Shown here: positions 33,042 to 43,151 of the stretch, one piece after another
Numbering within the stretch: position 1 is the stretch's first letter
How the letters are laid out: each line of letters begins with the position of its first letter
Assembly (NCBI RefSeq): GCF_000165395.2
Contig: NC_010575.1
Span: 1,287,001-1,351,000 of the forward strand
Length of the DNA stretch: 64,000 nucleotides
Source: Babesia bovis T2Bo
Lineage: Eukaryota; Apicomplexa; Aconoidasida; Piroplasmida; Babesiidae
Reading direction: 5' to 3'
Program-made: the position numbers and the translations under genes
The notes under the pieces: generated by a model
What the model was told of the DNA's origin: nothing
What the model saw: the letters and a program-made list of their open reading frames with translations, nothing else
The model's database searches: none

Positions 33042-36000
33042 ATGGCAACAAATGACGATAAGTATACGGGCTCCAACCGCGTGGTTCGCACTGAAAGCGT
33101 TAAGAGCGACAATGGCGACAACGGTAGGACTCACTTCCAAAGGTCTATGGATGTTGTCTTGGCCATATCCAATTTGACGTTTGAATGGAACCGTAAACTC
33201 TTCATGGGTTCATTTGTATCTACTGGGCACAAGAAGCAATACTGGAAGGATTCCCACCATGATATGGCTCAGTTGATAGTTGAGAAAATCAGGAACTTGA
33301 AGGGATGCTGGGTGAAGGTAGGCCAGATTCTCAGCACTAAACCGGGTTTGCTACCCAAGTGTTATGTGGATGCCTTTTCGCAACTGCATGATCAAGTTGG
33401 TCACAGTGACTTTGCTGAAGTTATTGACATCATTGAGGAAGAGATTGGTTATATGGATGAAGTTTTTAACAACTTCGATTCTATTCCTTTGGCCAGTGCT
33501 TCTATAGCACAGGTACACAAAGCGAAACTACATGATGGCAACCCTGTGGCTATAAAGGTGCAGCACAAGTGTAGTGAGCGGAACATGCGAAACGACTTGG
33601 AGATATTGAAGATGATATTATTTGTTGCTCAGAGTGTTGGTCACTATAAGCGTATGTTTGCATCTATTGACGATTACACCGCAGCTGCTATGAAGGAGGT
33701 TGATTTCACCTCTGAAGCTGATAATTGTAAACGTGCTGCTATAGATGCTAAAGTATCGGGGATACCCATTTGCATCCCTAAGATATTTGACCGTTACTGT
33801 TCTCGGCGTGTTGTCACTATGGAGTTGTTTGAGCTTTACAAGATGACAGATGCGTCATTTTACGAGAAACACAATATAGATCCATGGGTTGTGGTGTATG
33901 ATATTCATGACTTTGCCATTTTTCAGATTCTATCTGTTGGTCACTTCCACGGCGACCCTCACCCTGGTAATTTATTACTGACCCAGAACAATGACGATGG
34001 CAAGTTTTATCCCGTGTTGATTGATTGGGGTATGACACAATCTTTGACGACAAAGCAACGTGTAGGCTTGTGTAATTTGAATTTAGCACTTTGCATGGCT
34101 GACACTATTGGCTGTTTCACTGGTTTTGTCGAGGCAGGTTTTGACATGACTACTCACGAAACATTGTGTTACGAGCAGTTTTTGGAGTCATTGGTTAATA
34201 TTTTTGCATCTGATTTTAACAAGGTTATGGACTTTTGTGATGAAGAGGGTTCTATGAAATCGATGAACGATACCTCTGCTCCTGGTGAGTTGCATCACAA
34301 CGGCCTTTTTATTCGTGAGTTTATTACCAACGCTCCAAACTTCTTCCCCATCTTACTTAAGGTTATTTCTGAATATCGTAATTACGCCATTGTGCTTCAA
34401 ACTCAGGTTCCTTTTATGCAGATTCTATACAAGAATGCTGGCAATGCACTGTACAACATGTATAGCAGCCCTCTATCGCATATATTGTCTTCTGAAGCTT
34501 CCAAAGCTGTTTTCATGAGGAAGATACGTCGTCTCAAGCAACTGTTAGCCAACGATTGTGTGGATGTGACTGAGACCCAACTTTTGAAGCACCTATTCTC
34601 CCGTTTTAATGGAGGAGAAAAGCACAATTCAAAGCTTACGGGTACGGCTGCATTTCGCAAACCAGTTAGCGTTCTTGAGTCTCGAATTTCGGGGTTATTA
34701 CATTATATCGCAAAAGACAGCAGTTTAATAGTTGCTGCCCAAGTTGTTGTCATTCAGGGCAACAATGTTGATGTTGATTTATCTTACGGTTTCATGGGTC
34801 AATACGAATGTAGACCTATAAACTCCACGGCTTTATTCCAGATTAGCAACCTAATGAACGGCCTCGTTGCAACAGCGGTGTTGCATTTGATAGGGAACTC
34901 TGATATGGATATTGATGACCCTATTGCTAAATATTGGCCTGAATTTGGTCAAAACGGCAAGAAATCTATAACCATTAGGTCAGTATTAAACCATTCATCT
35001 GGTTTGCTGCTACCATATCCTAGGATATTGATGATTGAGAACATTGACTATGACACTATGGTACGGGACATTGCTCAATGTGAGTTCCATAAAGAGGTTA
35101 TGGACCAAACGCAGTATGGTTACTTATACTTTGGTTGGATCATGGCTGAGTTGATTCGTCGTGTTAGTGGTAAATCTATTGAGGAGTACATTCTTATGAT
35201 GGCTGCATCAATTAAAGTTCCCATGAAGCAGCTGATTTTCCCATGCATAGATGGTGGTGTTGCCGCCTATATGCAACACAGTAACGACGAGAACGCAAAC
35301 CCCGATGACGCCGTTCCGGATGCAGCTAATCAGACCATTAATGCAACGCATGACTCTGGCGATCCCGTTCCAAGAGTTGAGGCTACCAGTTCTGCCCATG
35401 CTTCAACGGATACTTCATATGATTTGCCTAGAAGATCCAATTCATTTGTCCCAACAGGTGGTCCGCCAGCACGAAACACTGAGGGCTCAAGGTCACTGGA
35501 CAGTGAAGGCGTAATTCTGGATATTACTTTTGACAGGCCACAATGTAACGGTGACTTTGGCGCACTGGGATTAAGCAATAACATATCCCTAAACAACGGT
35601 GGATTTAATGAACACTACAGTGATCAACGGTTAAGCTTGGAGTCGGCTCTAACATACGAATCGCATATTAAGGCTAAGGCAAAATCTCTTGTGATGGCAA
35701 CCAATGCTGACGACTCATCGCTGTCTATGGAAACAATGACTATTGACGGTCGAACGATTGAATCTAAACGCGTGTTGCTGCCGGCGGCGCAGCCGGAAGA
35801 GTTGACATCATGTGAGCGCACGGAGACTGTGAGCACTTGTAGTTTGGAGCAGCCGGATACTGATTGTACACTGGCAGAGCCAGATACATCTGCGTTAGAT
35901 GTTACTGACCTTTTGATCTCACAGGAGGAGTTTGAGGCCCTTCCTGATACGCCAACTACCATGCCATCTCCTAGCATTAACATATCCAAAGCTAAACGGA

Positions 36001-36968
36001 TGCCCTCTGAGCTTCAGCGAGGCTTTGTTAAGCGCTTCTTAGCTAGTTTTGAAAATGTTGTGGACAAGGAGACACATGACGATTCAACTGATATTTGCCT
36101 TTGTGGTATAAACTCTGAAGATGATGAGCAATTTTACAATCGTTGCTTTTCTCCATCTGAAAGGTGCCCTCTTGCTACACGCCTAGTTCGTGCTTCCAGA
36201 CTTCCTTATACTGACCTCGATGATATTGACTTTACACAGGCCGAGAAGATATTAAACCCTATTCGCGACATTGGCACTAAGAAGCGTTATCACCCTATTT
36301 TGGTATCTGAGGAGCATGTGATTAGTAATGACGATGAGTTGGCTGACCTTGATTTGGTTAGTGATGACATTGTGGTAACTCGTACTAGGCTCCGGAAATT
36401 CATAATGAAGCGTCCCGTGCGTGATGCTGATTACCATTACTGCAACTACGACGTCATAAATCACCGATGTATTATCACTGACTGTTTGACTATGGACTAC
36501 CCATCTATGTACAGTAAATCTATCCCGTGTTTGAACGGTCGTGCTAGTGCCATGGCATTGGCCATGTTTTATAAGGGTATATTGGACAACTCTTTGGTGA
36601 GTCGTGAGCTCGTTGCTGAGGCTTTATCTACAGTATCTTTGGACTGTTCTGTGCTCACTAAGATGCTTACTGCCCTCTACACTCCCGTTTGGGGTTTGGG
36701 TTACCAGCTTTTCTATATGCGTCGCAGGTGTGACGATAAGGCACTTGTTGGTCTGGGTTGCGTTGACATTTCCGGATCTCTGAACTTGGTGGTGCCTGAC
36801 ATAGAGCTGGTTGTCACTATTTTATTTTCTTGTGGTGACAGCATTGCTGTATCTCATCAGGTACTGGATATGATCCTGGGTCACTATGGCCTGGATCTGC
36901 TTTATACCAATGTTAGTGTCGGTGACTCACGTACTTTATACAGACTGTTGGCTACAATTAAAGTTTAG
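33042..36968 (+). CDS. ABC1/UbiB-family atypical kinase fused to a beta-lactamase-like domain
   Basis: Single exon of 1308 aa starting at the ATG at 33042. Residues about 60-400 are a UbiB/ABC1/ADCK kinase-like domain: the signature WVKVGQILSTKPGLLP (KxGQ), ASIAQVHKA, AIKVQ with the ATP-site Lys, FHGDPHPGN and LIDWGM (metal-binding Asp). Such proteins control quinone or lipid metabolism in mitochondria or plastids. From about residue 545 onward it resembles the class C beta-lactamase/LACTB fold, with ALFQISNLMNGL, RSVLNHSSGLL and YLYFGWIMAELIRRVSGKS. It is interrupted by a long polar insert of about 450 residues (near 730-1150) and resumes with NGRASAMALAMFYKGI and WGLGYQ. The SxxK position reads SNLM, so the general-base Lys is lost. 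A similar kinase-lactamase fusion exists in plants. Its stop is one base from the PP1 stop. Confidence 0.85.
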   Translation: MATNDDKYTGSNRVVRTESVKSDNGDNGRTHFQRSMDVVLAISNLTFEWNRKLFMGSFVSTGHKKQYWKDSHHDMAQLIVEKIRNLKGCWVKVGQILSTKPGLLPKCYVDAFSQLHDQVGHSDFAEVIDIIEEEIGYMDEVFNNFDSIPLASASIAQVHKAKLHDGNPVAIKVQHKCSERNMRNDLEILKMILFVAQSVGHYKRMFASIDDYTAAAMKEVDFTSEADNCKRAAIDAKVSGIPICIPKIFDRYCSRRVVTMELFELYKMTDASFYEKHNIDPWVVVYDIHDFAIFQILSVGHFHGDPHPGNLLLTQNNDDGKFYPVLIDWGMTQSLTTKQRVGLCNLNLALCMADTIGCFTGFVEAGFDMTTHETLCYEQFLESLVNIFASDFNKVMDFCDEEGSMKSMNDTSAPGELHHNGLFIREFITNAPNFFPILLKVISEYRNYAIVLQTQVPFMQILYKNAGNALYNMYSSPLSHILSSEASKAVFMRKIRRLKQLLANDCVDVTETQLLKHLFSRFNGGEKHNSKLTGTAAFRKPVSVLESRISGLLHYIAKDSSLIVAAQVVVIQGNNVDVDLSYGFMGQYECRPINSTALFQISNLMNGLVATAVLHLIGNSDMDIDDPIAKYWPEFGQNGKKSITIRSVLNHSSGLLLPYPRILMIENIDYDTMVRDIAQCEFHKEVMDQTQYGYLYFGWIMAELIRRVSGKSIEEYILMMAASIKVPMKQLIFPCIDGGVAAYMQHSNDENANPDDAVPDAANQTINATHDSGDPVPRVEATSSAHASTDTSYDLPRRSNSFVPTGGPPARNTEGSRSLDSEGVILDITFDRPQCNGDFGALGLSNNISLNNGGFNEHYSDQRLSLESALTYESHIKAKAKSLVMATNADDSSLSMETMTIDGRTIESKRVLLPAAQPEELTSCERTETVSTCSLEQPDTDCTLAEPDTSALDVTDLLISQEEFEALPDTPTTMPSPSINISKAKRMPSELQRGFVKRFLASFENVVDKETHDDSTDICLCGINSEDDEQFYNRCFSPSERCPLATRLVRASRLPYTDLDDIDFTQAEKILNPIRDIGTKKRYHPILVSEEHVISNDDELADLDLVSDDIVVTRTRLRKFIMKRPVRDADYHYCNYDVINHRCIITDCLTMDYPSMYSKSIPCLNGRASAMALAMFYKGILDNSLVSRELVAEALSTVSLDCSVLTKMLTALYTPVWGLGYQLFYMRRRCDDKALVGLGCVDISGSLNLVVPDIELVVTILFSCGDSIAVSHQVLDMILGHYGLDLLYTNVSVGDSRTLYRLLATIKV

Positions 36969-36969
36969 A

Positions 36970-37875
36970 TTACTTCAGTCGCTTGCGGTCGACGGGTTTG
37001 AGTATTTGGAAGGAGCACATGAGTGTTTTATCTACGCTCATCATTGCTCCTGCGTTGTCGAATTCGCCGCAGTAGTTCGGTGCGCTAAACAGTGTCACCA
37101 GTCTGCGTTTGGAGAAAAACTCATAGCCGTCTTCCACCACCTGATGTGCACGGCATATAAGATCTAGTTCGTGTTTTATTAGGAAGTTGACCACGATATC
37201 TGAGCCGAATGTGAAAGACACTCCCCTGTCATTTTCGCCCCAACCTGATGTATTTGGGTCAGGGTCACTCCATAGTAGATCGCATAGTAATCCACTATCA
37301 GGGACATCCGTTGGCCTTGCAATTTGGCGTATTTGATCCATGGAATTAAGTTCTGGTGATAAGCCTCCGTGCATACAGAATATTTTATCATCTATTATGG
37401 CTGCTACTGGCAGGCAGTTGAAGCAGTCTGTGAATACTTTCCAGAGTTTGACGCTGTAGCGTCGTTTACATTCATCATAGAATCCGTAGATCCTGTTTAT
37501 AGACGCGCATTCGTGGTTACCGCGTAGTAAGAAAAAGTTTTCTGGATACTTGATTTTGTACGATAAGAGCAAGCATATGGTTTCCAGTGATTGTTTTCCA
37601 CGATCAACATAGTCACCGAGAAACAGATAGTTTGACGCCGGTGGGAACCCGCCGTACTCGAACAGTCGCAGCAGGTCGTAGTACTGTCCATGTATATCTC
37701 CGCATATTTTAATGGGTGCTTCAAGTTCAAGGAGCACTGACTCTGAAAGGAATATTTCTCGGCTTTTCATACACAAGCCTTTTATTTCGTCTTCACTGAG
37801 TTGTACTGTGCGTAAAGGTCTGTTTCCTTGTACTTCAAGAAGGCGTGCAATGATACTGTCTACGTCCAACTCCAT
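36970..37875 (-). CDS. PP1: Serine/threonine protein phosphatase PP1 catalytic subunit
   Basis: Single exon of 301 aa, typical PP1 length (human about 323-330). All metal-binding and catalytic motifs are intact: [24 protein letters not shown], the HGGLSPEL motif, [13 protein letters not shown] and [14 protein letters not shown]. The C-terminus ends soon after LKPVDRK, without the longer human tail. PP1 is directed by regulatory subunits to mitosis, splicing and other tasks. The gene converges on the ABC1-kinase fusion with a single base between the two stop codons, so their 3' UTRs must overlap. Confidence 0.98.
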   Translation of the reverse strand: MELDVDSIIARLLEVQGNRPLRTVQLSEDEIKGLCMKSREIFLSESVLLELEAPIKICGDIHGQYYDLLRLFEYGGFPPASNYLFLGDYVDRGKQSLETICLLLSYKIKYPENFFLLRGNHECASINRIYGFYDECKRRYSVKLWKVFTDCFNCLPVAAIIDDKIFCMHGGLSPELNSMDQIRQIARPTDVPDSGLLCDLLWSDPDPNTSGWGENDRGVSFTFGSDIVVNFLIKHELDLICRAHQVVEDGYEFFSKRRLVTLFSAPNYCGEFDNAGAMMSVDKTLMCSFQILKPVDRKRLK

Positions 37876-37899
37876 GTTGTCCTTTAGTATCTCTTTTGC

Positions 37900-38405
37900 C
37901 TATAAAATGCGATTCCGTCCGCGGCACGGTTGGTAATCCGATACGCGACGTTTAGCCTTAGTCCATCCTCTGCTGGGACGCAGCTGCCGCGGTGCTGCCA
38001 GCCTCAGGCGGAGACTCGACACCGCAACGTGTTGGGGTGAGAGTGCTTTATTCCGCGAACCCTCGAGCAACCTCGCGATCAACCGTTCGCGTTTGCTGTA
38101 GGGCATGAGGCAGAATTTTATTTTGTTGACTGTTGTCGTTTTTGGAATATTATTTCTGATTAAAGGGCGTCTGTCCTGCGCGCGACGTAGCACTATATTT
38201 TGGTGGTCGCCTTGGCACCGGACAGGGAGTAAAGGTATATTACTTTACCGTAGCGTACATTAATCAGATTCCTGTATATGGGTTTAAAGTTTGGGTGATA
38301 GGTTAGATTGAATCTACCGGTGGAGCGCACCGTGTTGATGTTCCATGTCGCGCTATGCAGCGTGTGGATCGATGGGCGCATATTGACTCTATTCCGCATA
38401 TACAT
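37900..38405 (-). CDS. Possible Arg-rich small protein upstream of PP1
   Basis: Two adjoining open stretches on the minus strand: 38405-38196 begins with ATG, and a second runs to a stop at 37900, 25 bp before the PP1 start. A phase-1 intron would join them, for example with donor GGTAAAG near 38253 and acceptor ATATAG near 38193. The second stretch is unusually GC-rich for this region and its codons look coding (CGC, CTC GAG, CTG CGT). The product would be about 145-165 aa and very basic (many Arg), as in organellar ribosomal proteins, but I recognise no family. The alternative is a structured non-coding RNA or a long PP1 5' leader. Splice sites are tentative. Confidence 0.4.
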
Positions 38406-38848
38406 TTGCTTCTATGTGTGTCTTTCATTTGGTATATCATTCTGTATTTATAGTAATGTTCTTATAGCGTATTTCCTTTTGTGGCATGCTATTGCCGTTG
38501 TGTATACTGTGGACACATCGACGCATTGGCCAAACTTTAAAGTGTCTATATGTTTACACACCCGATTTTTATTATTACGGACTAGATAGACAGCTTTATA
38601 CGTGGTCTCTTATGATTTTATTTCGCTTGTTATCCATGACCATAGGCGGCATTTATTCCCTTTGGTATTGTACTACCATTCGTTTTGGTTATGTACATTG
38701 CATTCGTGCTATTTGATTTAACATAAAGATATTCTACTTTCTTCCGGCTGTATACGACTAACGTTGGTTATACCCCTCACAGAAGTATTCAGTTGGACGG
38801 TATAAATACAAACGTTTACAATTAACCTTCTTTAGTGCGATAGCCCTT
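38406..38848. other. Intergenic region
   Basis: AT-rich spacer on the 3' side of the Mpe1-like gene and 5' side of the Arg-rich candidate. No supportable feature. Confidence 0.4.
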
Positions 38849-40427
38849 TTATATGTTACAATGCTTATGTTTTTGATGTTGTTGCCTAGCAATACTTAAT
38901 TCGTAACACTGCGAGGCCCTAGTCTTGACAGGTAGTTTGTTACTACAGCTCTTTGCCTGATACATATGATTGTTCAACACATCTACATACCTTTTAAAAA
39001 ACTCGTGATCCAGTTCAATTACGCATCCAGCATCTGACGGTTTGGTCGATGATGCGGATACTGACCTAGGGGTAGTTTCTTCCTTGTGTAGGACCAGTGA
39101 TTCTATGGCGTTCTTCAGGCAGGTATTGGCCTGCAGGTCTGAGTACCGCATTTCGCTTTTGCATTTTGGGCAGTGGTAGACATAGCTCAATTGGTTGTTT
39201 GTTCTTGTGCTTGACCTGTCTACTACGCAATCGAGGCAGAACGACTCCCCGCAGCACATGGTCGTCACTGGGTTATTGAAGAAGTTATTACACACAATGC
39301 ATCTTAGGCTTTTTACCATGTTCTTTGACATGGTTTCGGTGATACCTAGCTGGCATTGTATCCGTTGGTCGGCTGACTTGGTGAAGAACGCTCCTCCTGA
39401 GACCTTGGACATATCCTTCATAACAGCGAATTCTCCGGCTGTGCCATATATATTTCCTTGGTATAAATAGCTTACTTTTCATGTGATAGACCTCGTCATA
39501 GTTGTTGATATCATCTTCGTTGATAACTTGCAAAAAGTCCACTGGTATACCTGTTGCCGGTCTAATTTTCTTATGCAACCTTTTGCCATCTGGTTGTAAG
39601 CAATTTTTGATATGGTGTCCTCTCTGTCCACACATGTGGCATATATAGTTTTCATCAACCGGTACAACATCTTGGTTCATATCTACGTATGCCCTTGAAG
39701 GTACTTGAGTCCAAGGTATTTTTGCCGGTCCTTCACTATCGGCCTCTGTTGCCGTAAACGTCCTTTTGCGATAATATCGATGTGACAATGTTTCCGTGGA
39801 TTCACCGCCATAGAAGTCGCGCTGTTGCATGACTGCTTGTATCCTACTATCTTCATCTGATTCGTTGGGGTTTGACCCCGAATCTTGGTAATACTCATCT
39901 CCATATTCTTCGTTATAGCCATGGTCGTTCATATCATTTGGGTGGATTGTCTCTTCTTCAGGCAATGCCACATTGATCATATCCGCAGGATCACTCGATT
40001 CGTTCATTGGGTTTGTTGATGTATCGATGTTGTCTCCGAGATCAACTTTATCTTGAGTAGAACTGGTTGACAAACTTATCCCATTGCAATCCTCGGCTTC
40101 ATCAAGTGACTCTTTAGGTGAATAGTCACTTTCTACATGTTGTGGCCTGAGTTTGTACTGCTCATCAGCTTGTTTCATTAACTCCTGTGCGTCTGAACTT
40201 TTGCATCGTGCAACTTCTACTTGGCATGCATCCTGGAGTATATATTCGTTTGGTAGCACTTCGTCATCATTGTAGAGTATGTACTCAATGGCTGTTACGT
40301 GTTGGAGTCCGCATTCTTCCTTAAGTTTTTGCCGTGCATTTAGCACTGCACATGGCAAATCTACTAACCTTGATGTTGTATAGGGGACGTTAGCTCCCTT
40401 AAGCTTCCATTGCAATGTATGTCCCAT
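38849..40427 (-). CDS. MPE1: Mpe1/RBBP6-like DWNN, zinc-knuckle and RING protein
   Basis: Two exons, 40427-39476 and 39438-38849, with a 37 bp intron, giving about 513 aa. The N-terminal about 75 residues form a DWNN ubiquitin-like domain (MGHTLQWKLKG start). An acidic linker follows. A CCHC zinc knuckle (CHMCGQRGHHIKNC) lies near residue 260, then the conserved GIPVDFLQ motif, then a RING finger from about residue 362 (CIVC..F..PV.T.CCGESFC.DC, later CPKC). This domain order defines Mpe1/RBBP6, a component of the cleavage and polyadenylation machinery that links ubiquitin chemistry to pre-mRNA 3'-end formation. CPSF30 of the same complex is encoded at 59072. Confidence 0.92.
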
Positions 40428-41165
40428 TTTCCCTAGCCTTGTACTACACTGGCACTATAATAACTCGGCAGTGTTGCTCATGGTATATTAGCACGTATCG
40501 GTCTCTACTTATTGACATTAGATATCTTTGTGCAGACTTGTAACTTAGAACAGTTGTTGGATACTGTCAACACTAAAAAGCACACTATTTAAACACCACT
40601 TGGCTGTACACATCAATAGACAACATGTATGCACCCTATAGGTGTACAACAATAGATGTATCTCACTATATCCTACGATATAATGGCATGTTCAAAAACA
40701 GGGCAGATGAGCCCAAATTGTGGTCTAGAGTGGAAATAGCTTTCTTCCCTTGTTATTCCAGTGTATTGCTGGACTCACTAGCAATTTGCTGTAATTCACT
40801 TGAACAGCAAACTGTTTTGATGCGATAGTTTGGCAAATCTTGTGGAATTAATATTGAAGTACCTGAACAGAATATGCGTTGTGAAGTGACTGAGTATCCC
40901 TAGATGATACACAAACACTTCTAAAAGCAACTATAGTCTAGACATACGTGGCGCTGGTAACCAACACCTACACAGTACCTTGTACTGCTACTATTAGCAC
41001 TAGGTCATATTCGCTATTGCTAGATTCCAGTGCAACAACTTACTTGGTGTAAAATCGGTACAATACAGCAAGTGTTTATGTAGTTATTAAGTGCAGTTTG
41101 CAACATCGGTCCCCATACACATTAGTATATAACACTGTATATAGACTATAGGATTGACATTATGT
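40428..41165. other. Intergenic region
   Basis: Spacer upstream of the Mpe1-like gene. Short open frames show no coding character. Nothing else seen. Confidence 0.45.
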
Positions 41166-41822
41166 TCAGTACACATCTGGCGGTCTCCGTGTAAATTGGA
41201 GATCCATGGAATCCGGGTTCGGGTGTTCCGGTTTGGCGAAAGAGCTGACGTATGCGTTGATGCATTCCTTGAGTCTTGTCAGTTCATCGTTTAGTGCTGT
41301 CTTTTCCTTTATTAGGTCTTCTATTAATGCTTCTTTGGCTTGCAATTGCCTTATGGTATCGTATTGGTGTCTGACCATATTTTGCAGCACGGTGTTACGT
41401 TGCACTAGGCGTTCAATGCGATTTTCTAGGTTTGCCTTGTTATCTTCCACACTTTGATCAGCTTCAGATCCTGTGGCACACGTATCATTGTAGAAGTGTG
41501 TTAAGTAGTTTGCCAGGGGTTCTCGTAGGTCACGCGTGCTCTGCACGTTGCGCAGGCCCTCTATAATTCTTTCACTCCATTCCGATACCAATGTTCTTAT
41601 AGTTTTTGGTTGTTTATGGCATTCCACTTGTGCTTCATTTGCTGATGCTGTATCACATCCTGGAAATGCCTGTACATCCATGCGCAATGGTGACGAAATT
41701 CCATATGGCGTCCCTGGGTGGCAATGCCGTTTATGAGTGACTCTTAGTGGTTCATCATAATAACTCGATTCTGGCAGCCCAGGTTCGGTGGAGCATAGTA
41801 TCTGTCCACGCTTCAGTGCCAT
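41166..41822 (-). CDS. Coiled-coil protein of unknown function
   Basis: Open frame of about 218 aa from the ATG at 41822 (MALKRGQIL); the frame remains open further upstream without an ATG, so a 5' exon is possible. The first half is polar without motifs. A long coiled coil follows (about residues 130-195), with a regular heptad pattern around NRIERLVQRN, QLQAKEALIEDLIKEK and ELTRLKE. I recognise no family; centrosomal, motor-adaptor or cytoskeletal roles would only be guesses from the coiled coil. Confidence 0.65.
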   Translation of the reverse strand: MALKRGQILCSTEPGLPESSYYDEPLRVTHKRHCHPGTPYGISSPLRMDVQAFPGCDTASANEAQVECHKQPKTIRTLVSEWSERIIEGLRNVQSTRDLREPLANYLTHFYNDTCATGSEADQSVEDNKANLENRIERLVQRNTVLQNMVRHQYDTIRQLQAKEALIEDLIKEKTALNDELTRLKECINAYVSSFAKPEHPNPDSMDLQFTRRPPDVY

Positions 41823-43151
41823 CTCATTACTGATTGTATAACGACTATAATGCAGCACTGCTGTACACTGGGTGGGTTTCTGCTTCAATGATTAAATCCG
41901 ATGGTACATATCAAACGACCTCCTGGCGTTGTGTTGGATATTTCTGGGACCCAGTCCTTGCAGTTTATATATTTTTTGTACTAAAATATTGTACATATCC
42001 CTTGGCATAGAAGTGAAAACCACTTTATGTTGTTATCCGATTAGAAAACACAATTATATGATATAGTTTCAATCACGCGTGGCAATATTTTCCACAAAAA
42101 TTTAACAATTAAAACCACATACATACAATGTTTCTTTATTACTCAATGGTCACGAAGTCCTGCTCCAAACATGCTATACCTGCATAGCTTTTATACTGAA
42201 CACAATGCTCAACTGGGATATAGAACACAAATCTCTATCTCACAGTCGGGAGCTTTGGCATATAATGTTTGGTCACCGCATGGAAAAGGATCACCAAATG
42301 CCCATCATGGTTTGCGTGGTGTTCTTGTATTCTTTTGATTGTTTTTATACTTTAGATTTTTTTTGTAATTTTAATTTATGTATAATACCTTTAATTTTTT
42401 GTAGTCGTTGGCGATCATGTCTCCCCTCGCGTCACCCGACAGGGTACTACAAGGGATCAACATTAGCGGTGTTTATATTTACTATTTTTTGCTAATAACA
42501 CTAAAAGAAAACAATACTTGTTAGTATGTTCATTACACTCTGGCCATTGCAAGCCATTTGATTTCTATTAGTAGATCCTTGAGCTGGGACTCCATTTGTT
42601 TATATAATCTGTGTATCTAGATACATTCTATAGTAATTTTATCATTTTATATCCATGAATCCAAAGGACATCAATACTTTGTTTTATGTCCTCTATTATG
42701 CTTGGTATTTACCTAGGTCATTCCGGAAGGGTTAACTCTTACCTTTATAACACACATTTGTGTTATATTGCTTAGAGATACTGACAATGGTCTAATGGAT
42801 ACATAACTACAATCCAGTTCAGTTTACAGTGGTTGTGTATATCCTTTAGGATTGTTAGGTCACACACTGTTTTGTTGTATTTATTGGCACTTTTTAAGTC
42901 ACTCGTATAAAACTATAATACTGAGTTATACTATTAATGCTAAGTGAGTATCTCATATATGCTACAGGAACTCTCTACAGGGGCTGGGCATTGTATGGTG
43001 TTTACAGTCCTTCATGCAAATATTGGATTCTATTTCATATTGATGTGTTATTAGAGTACATTTTAGGGTAATTGGTTATATATACTAGATTATAAATGGC
43101 GTGTTCGATAATGATGGAAGACGTCATGGCTGTGTTGACTCGTTTCTAGTG
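41823..43151. other. Long AT-rich intergenic region
   Basis: The longest gene-poor stretch apart from the region after ves1. It contains T-runs near 42359 and a possible small spliced gene on the minus strand (42139-42463, separate entry). The rest holds nothing I can support. Confidence 0.4.
42139..42463 (-). CDS. Possible small spliced gene, very tentative
   Basis: The minus strand opens with ATG at 42463 and a 25-codon exon (…SGDARGDMIANDYKKLK) ending at a GT donor (42388). Further open segments with coding-like composition lie at about 42220-42340 (IKRIQEHHANHDG) and near 42140-42190. I could not find one set of splice sites that joins them in frame. The exon overlaps a local inverted repeat (42399-42405 / 42446-42452), so a small structured RNA is another possibility. 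Confidence 0.2.

Noticed and set aside
37915..38115. GC-rich segment as SRP, RNase P or telomerase RNA
   Set aside because: No hallmark motifs of these RNAs were found, and a coding reading on the minus strand explains the composition better.
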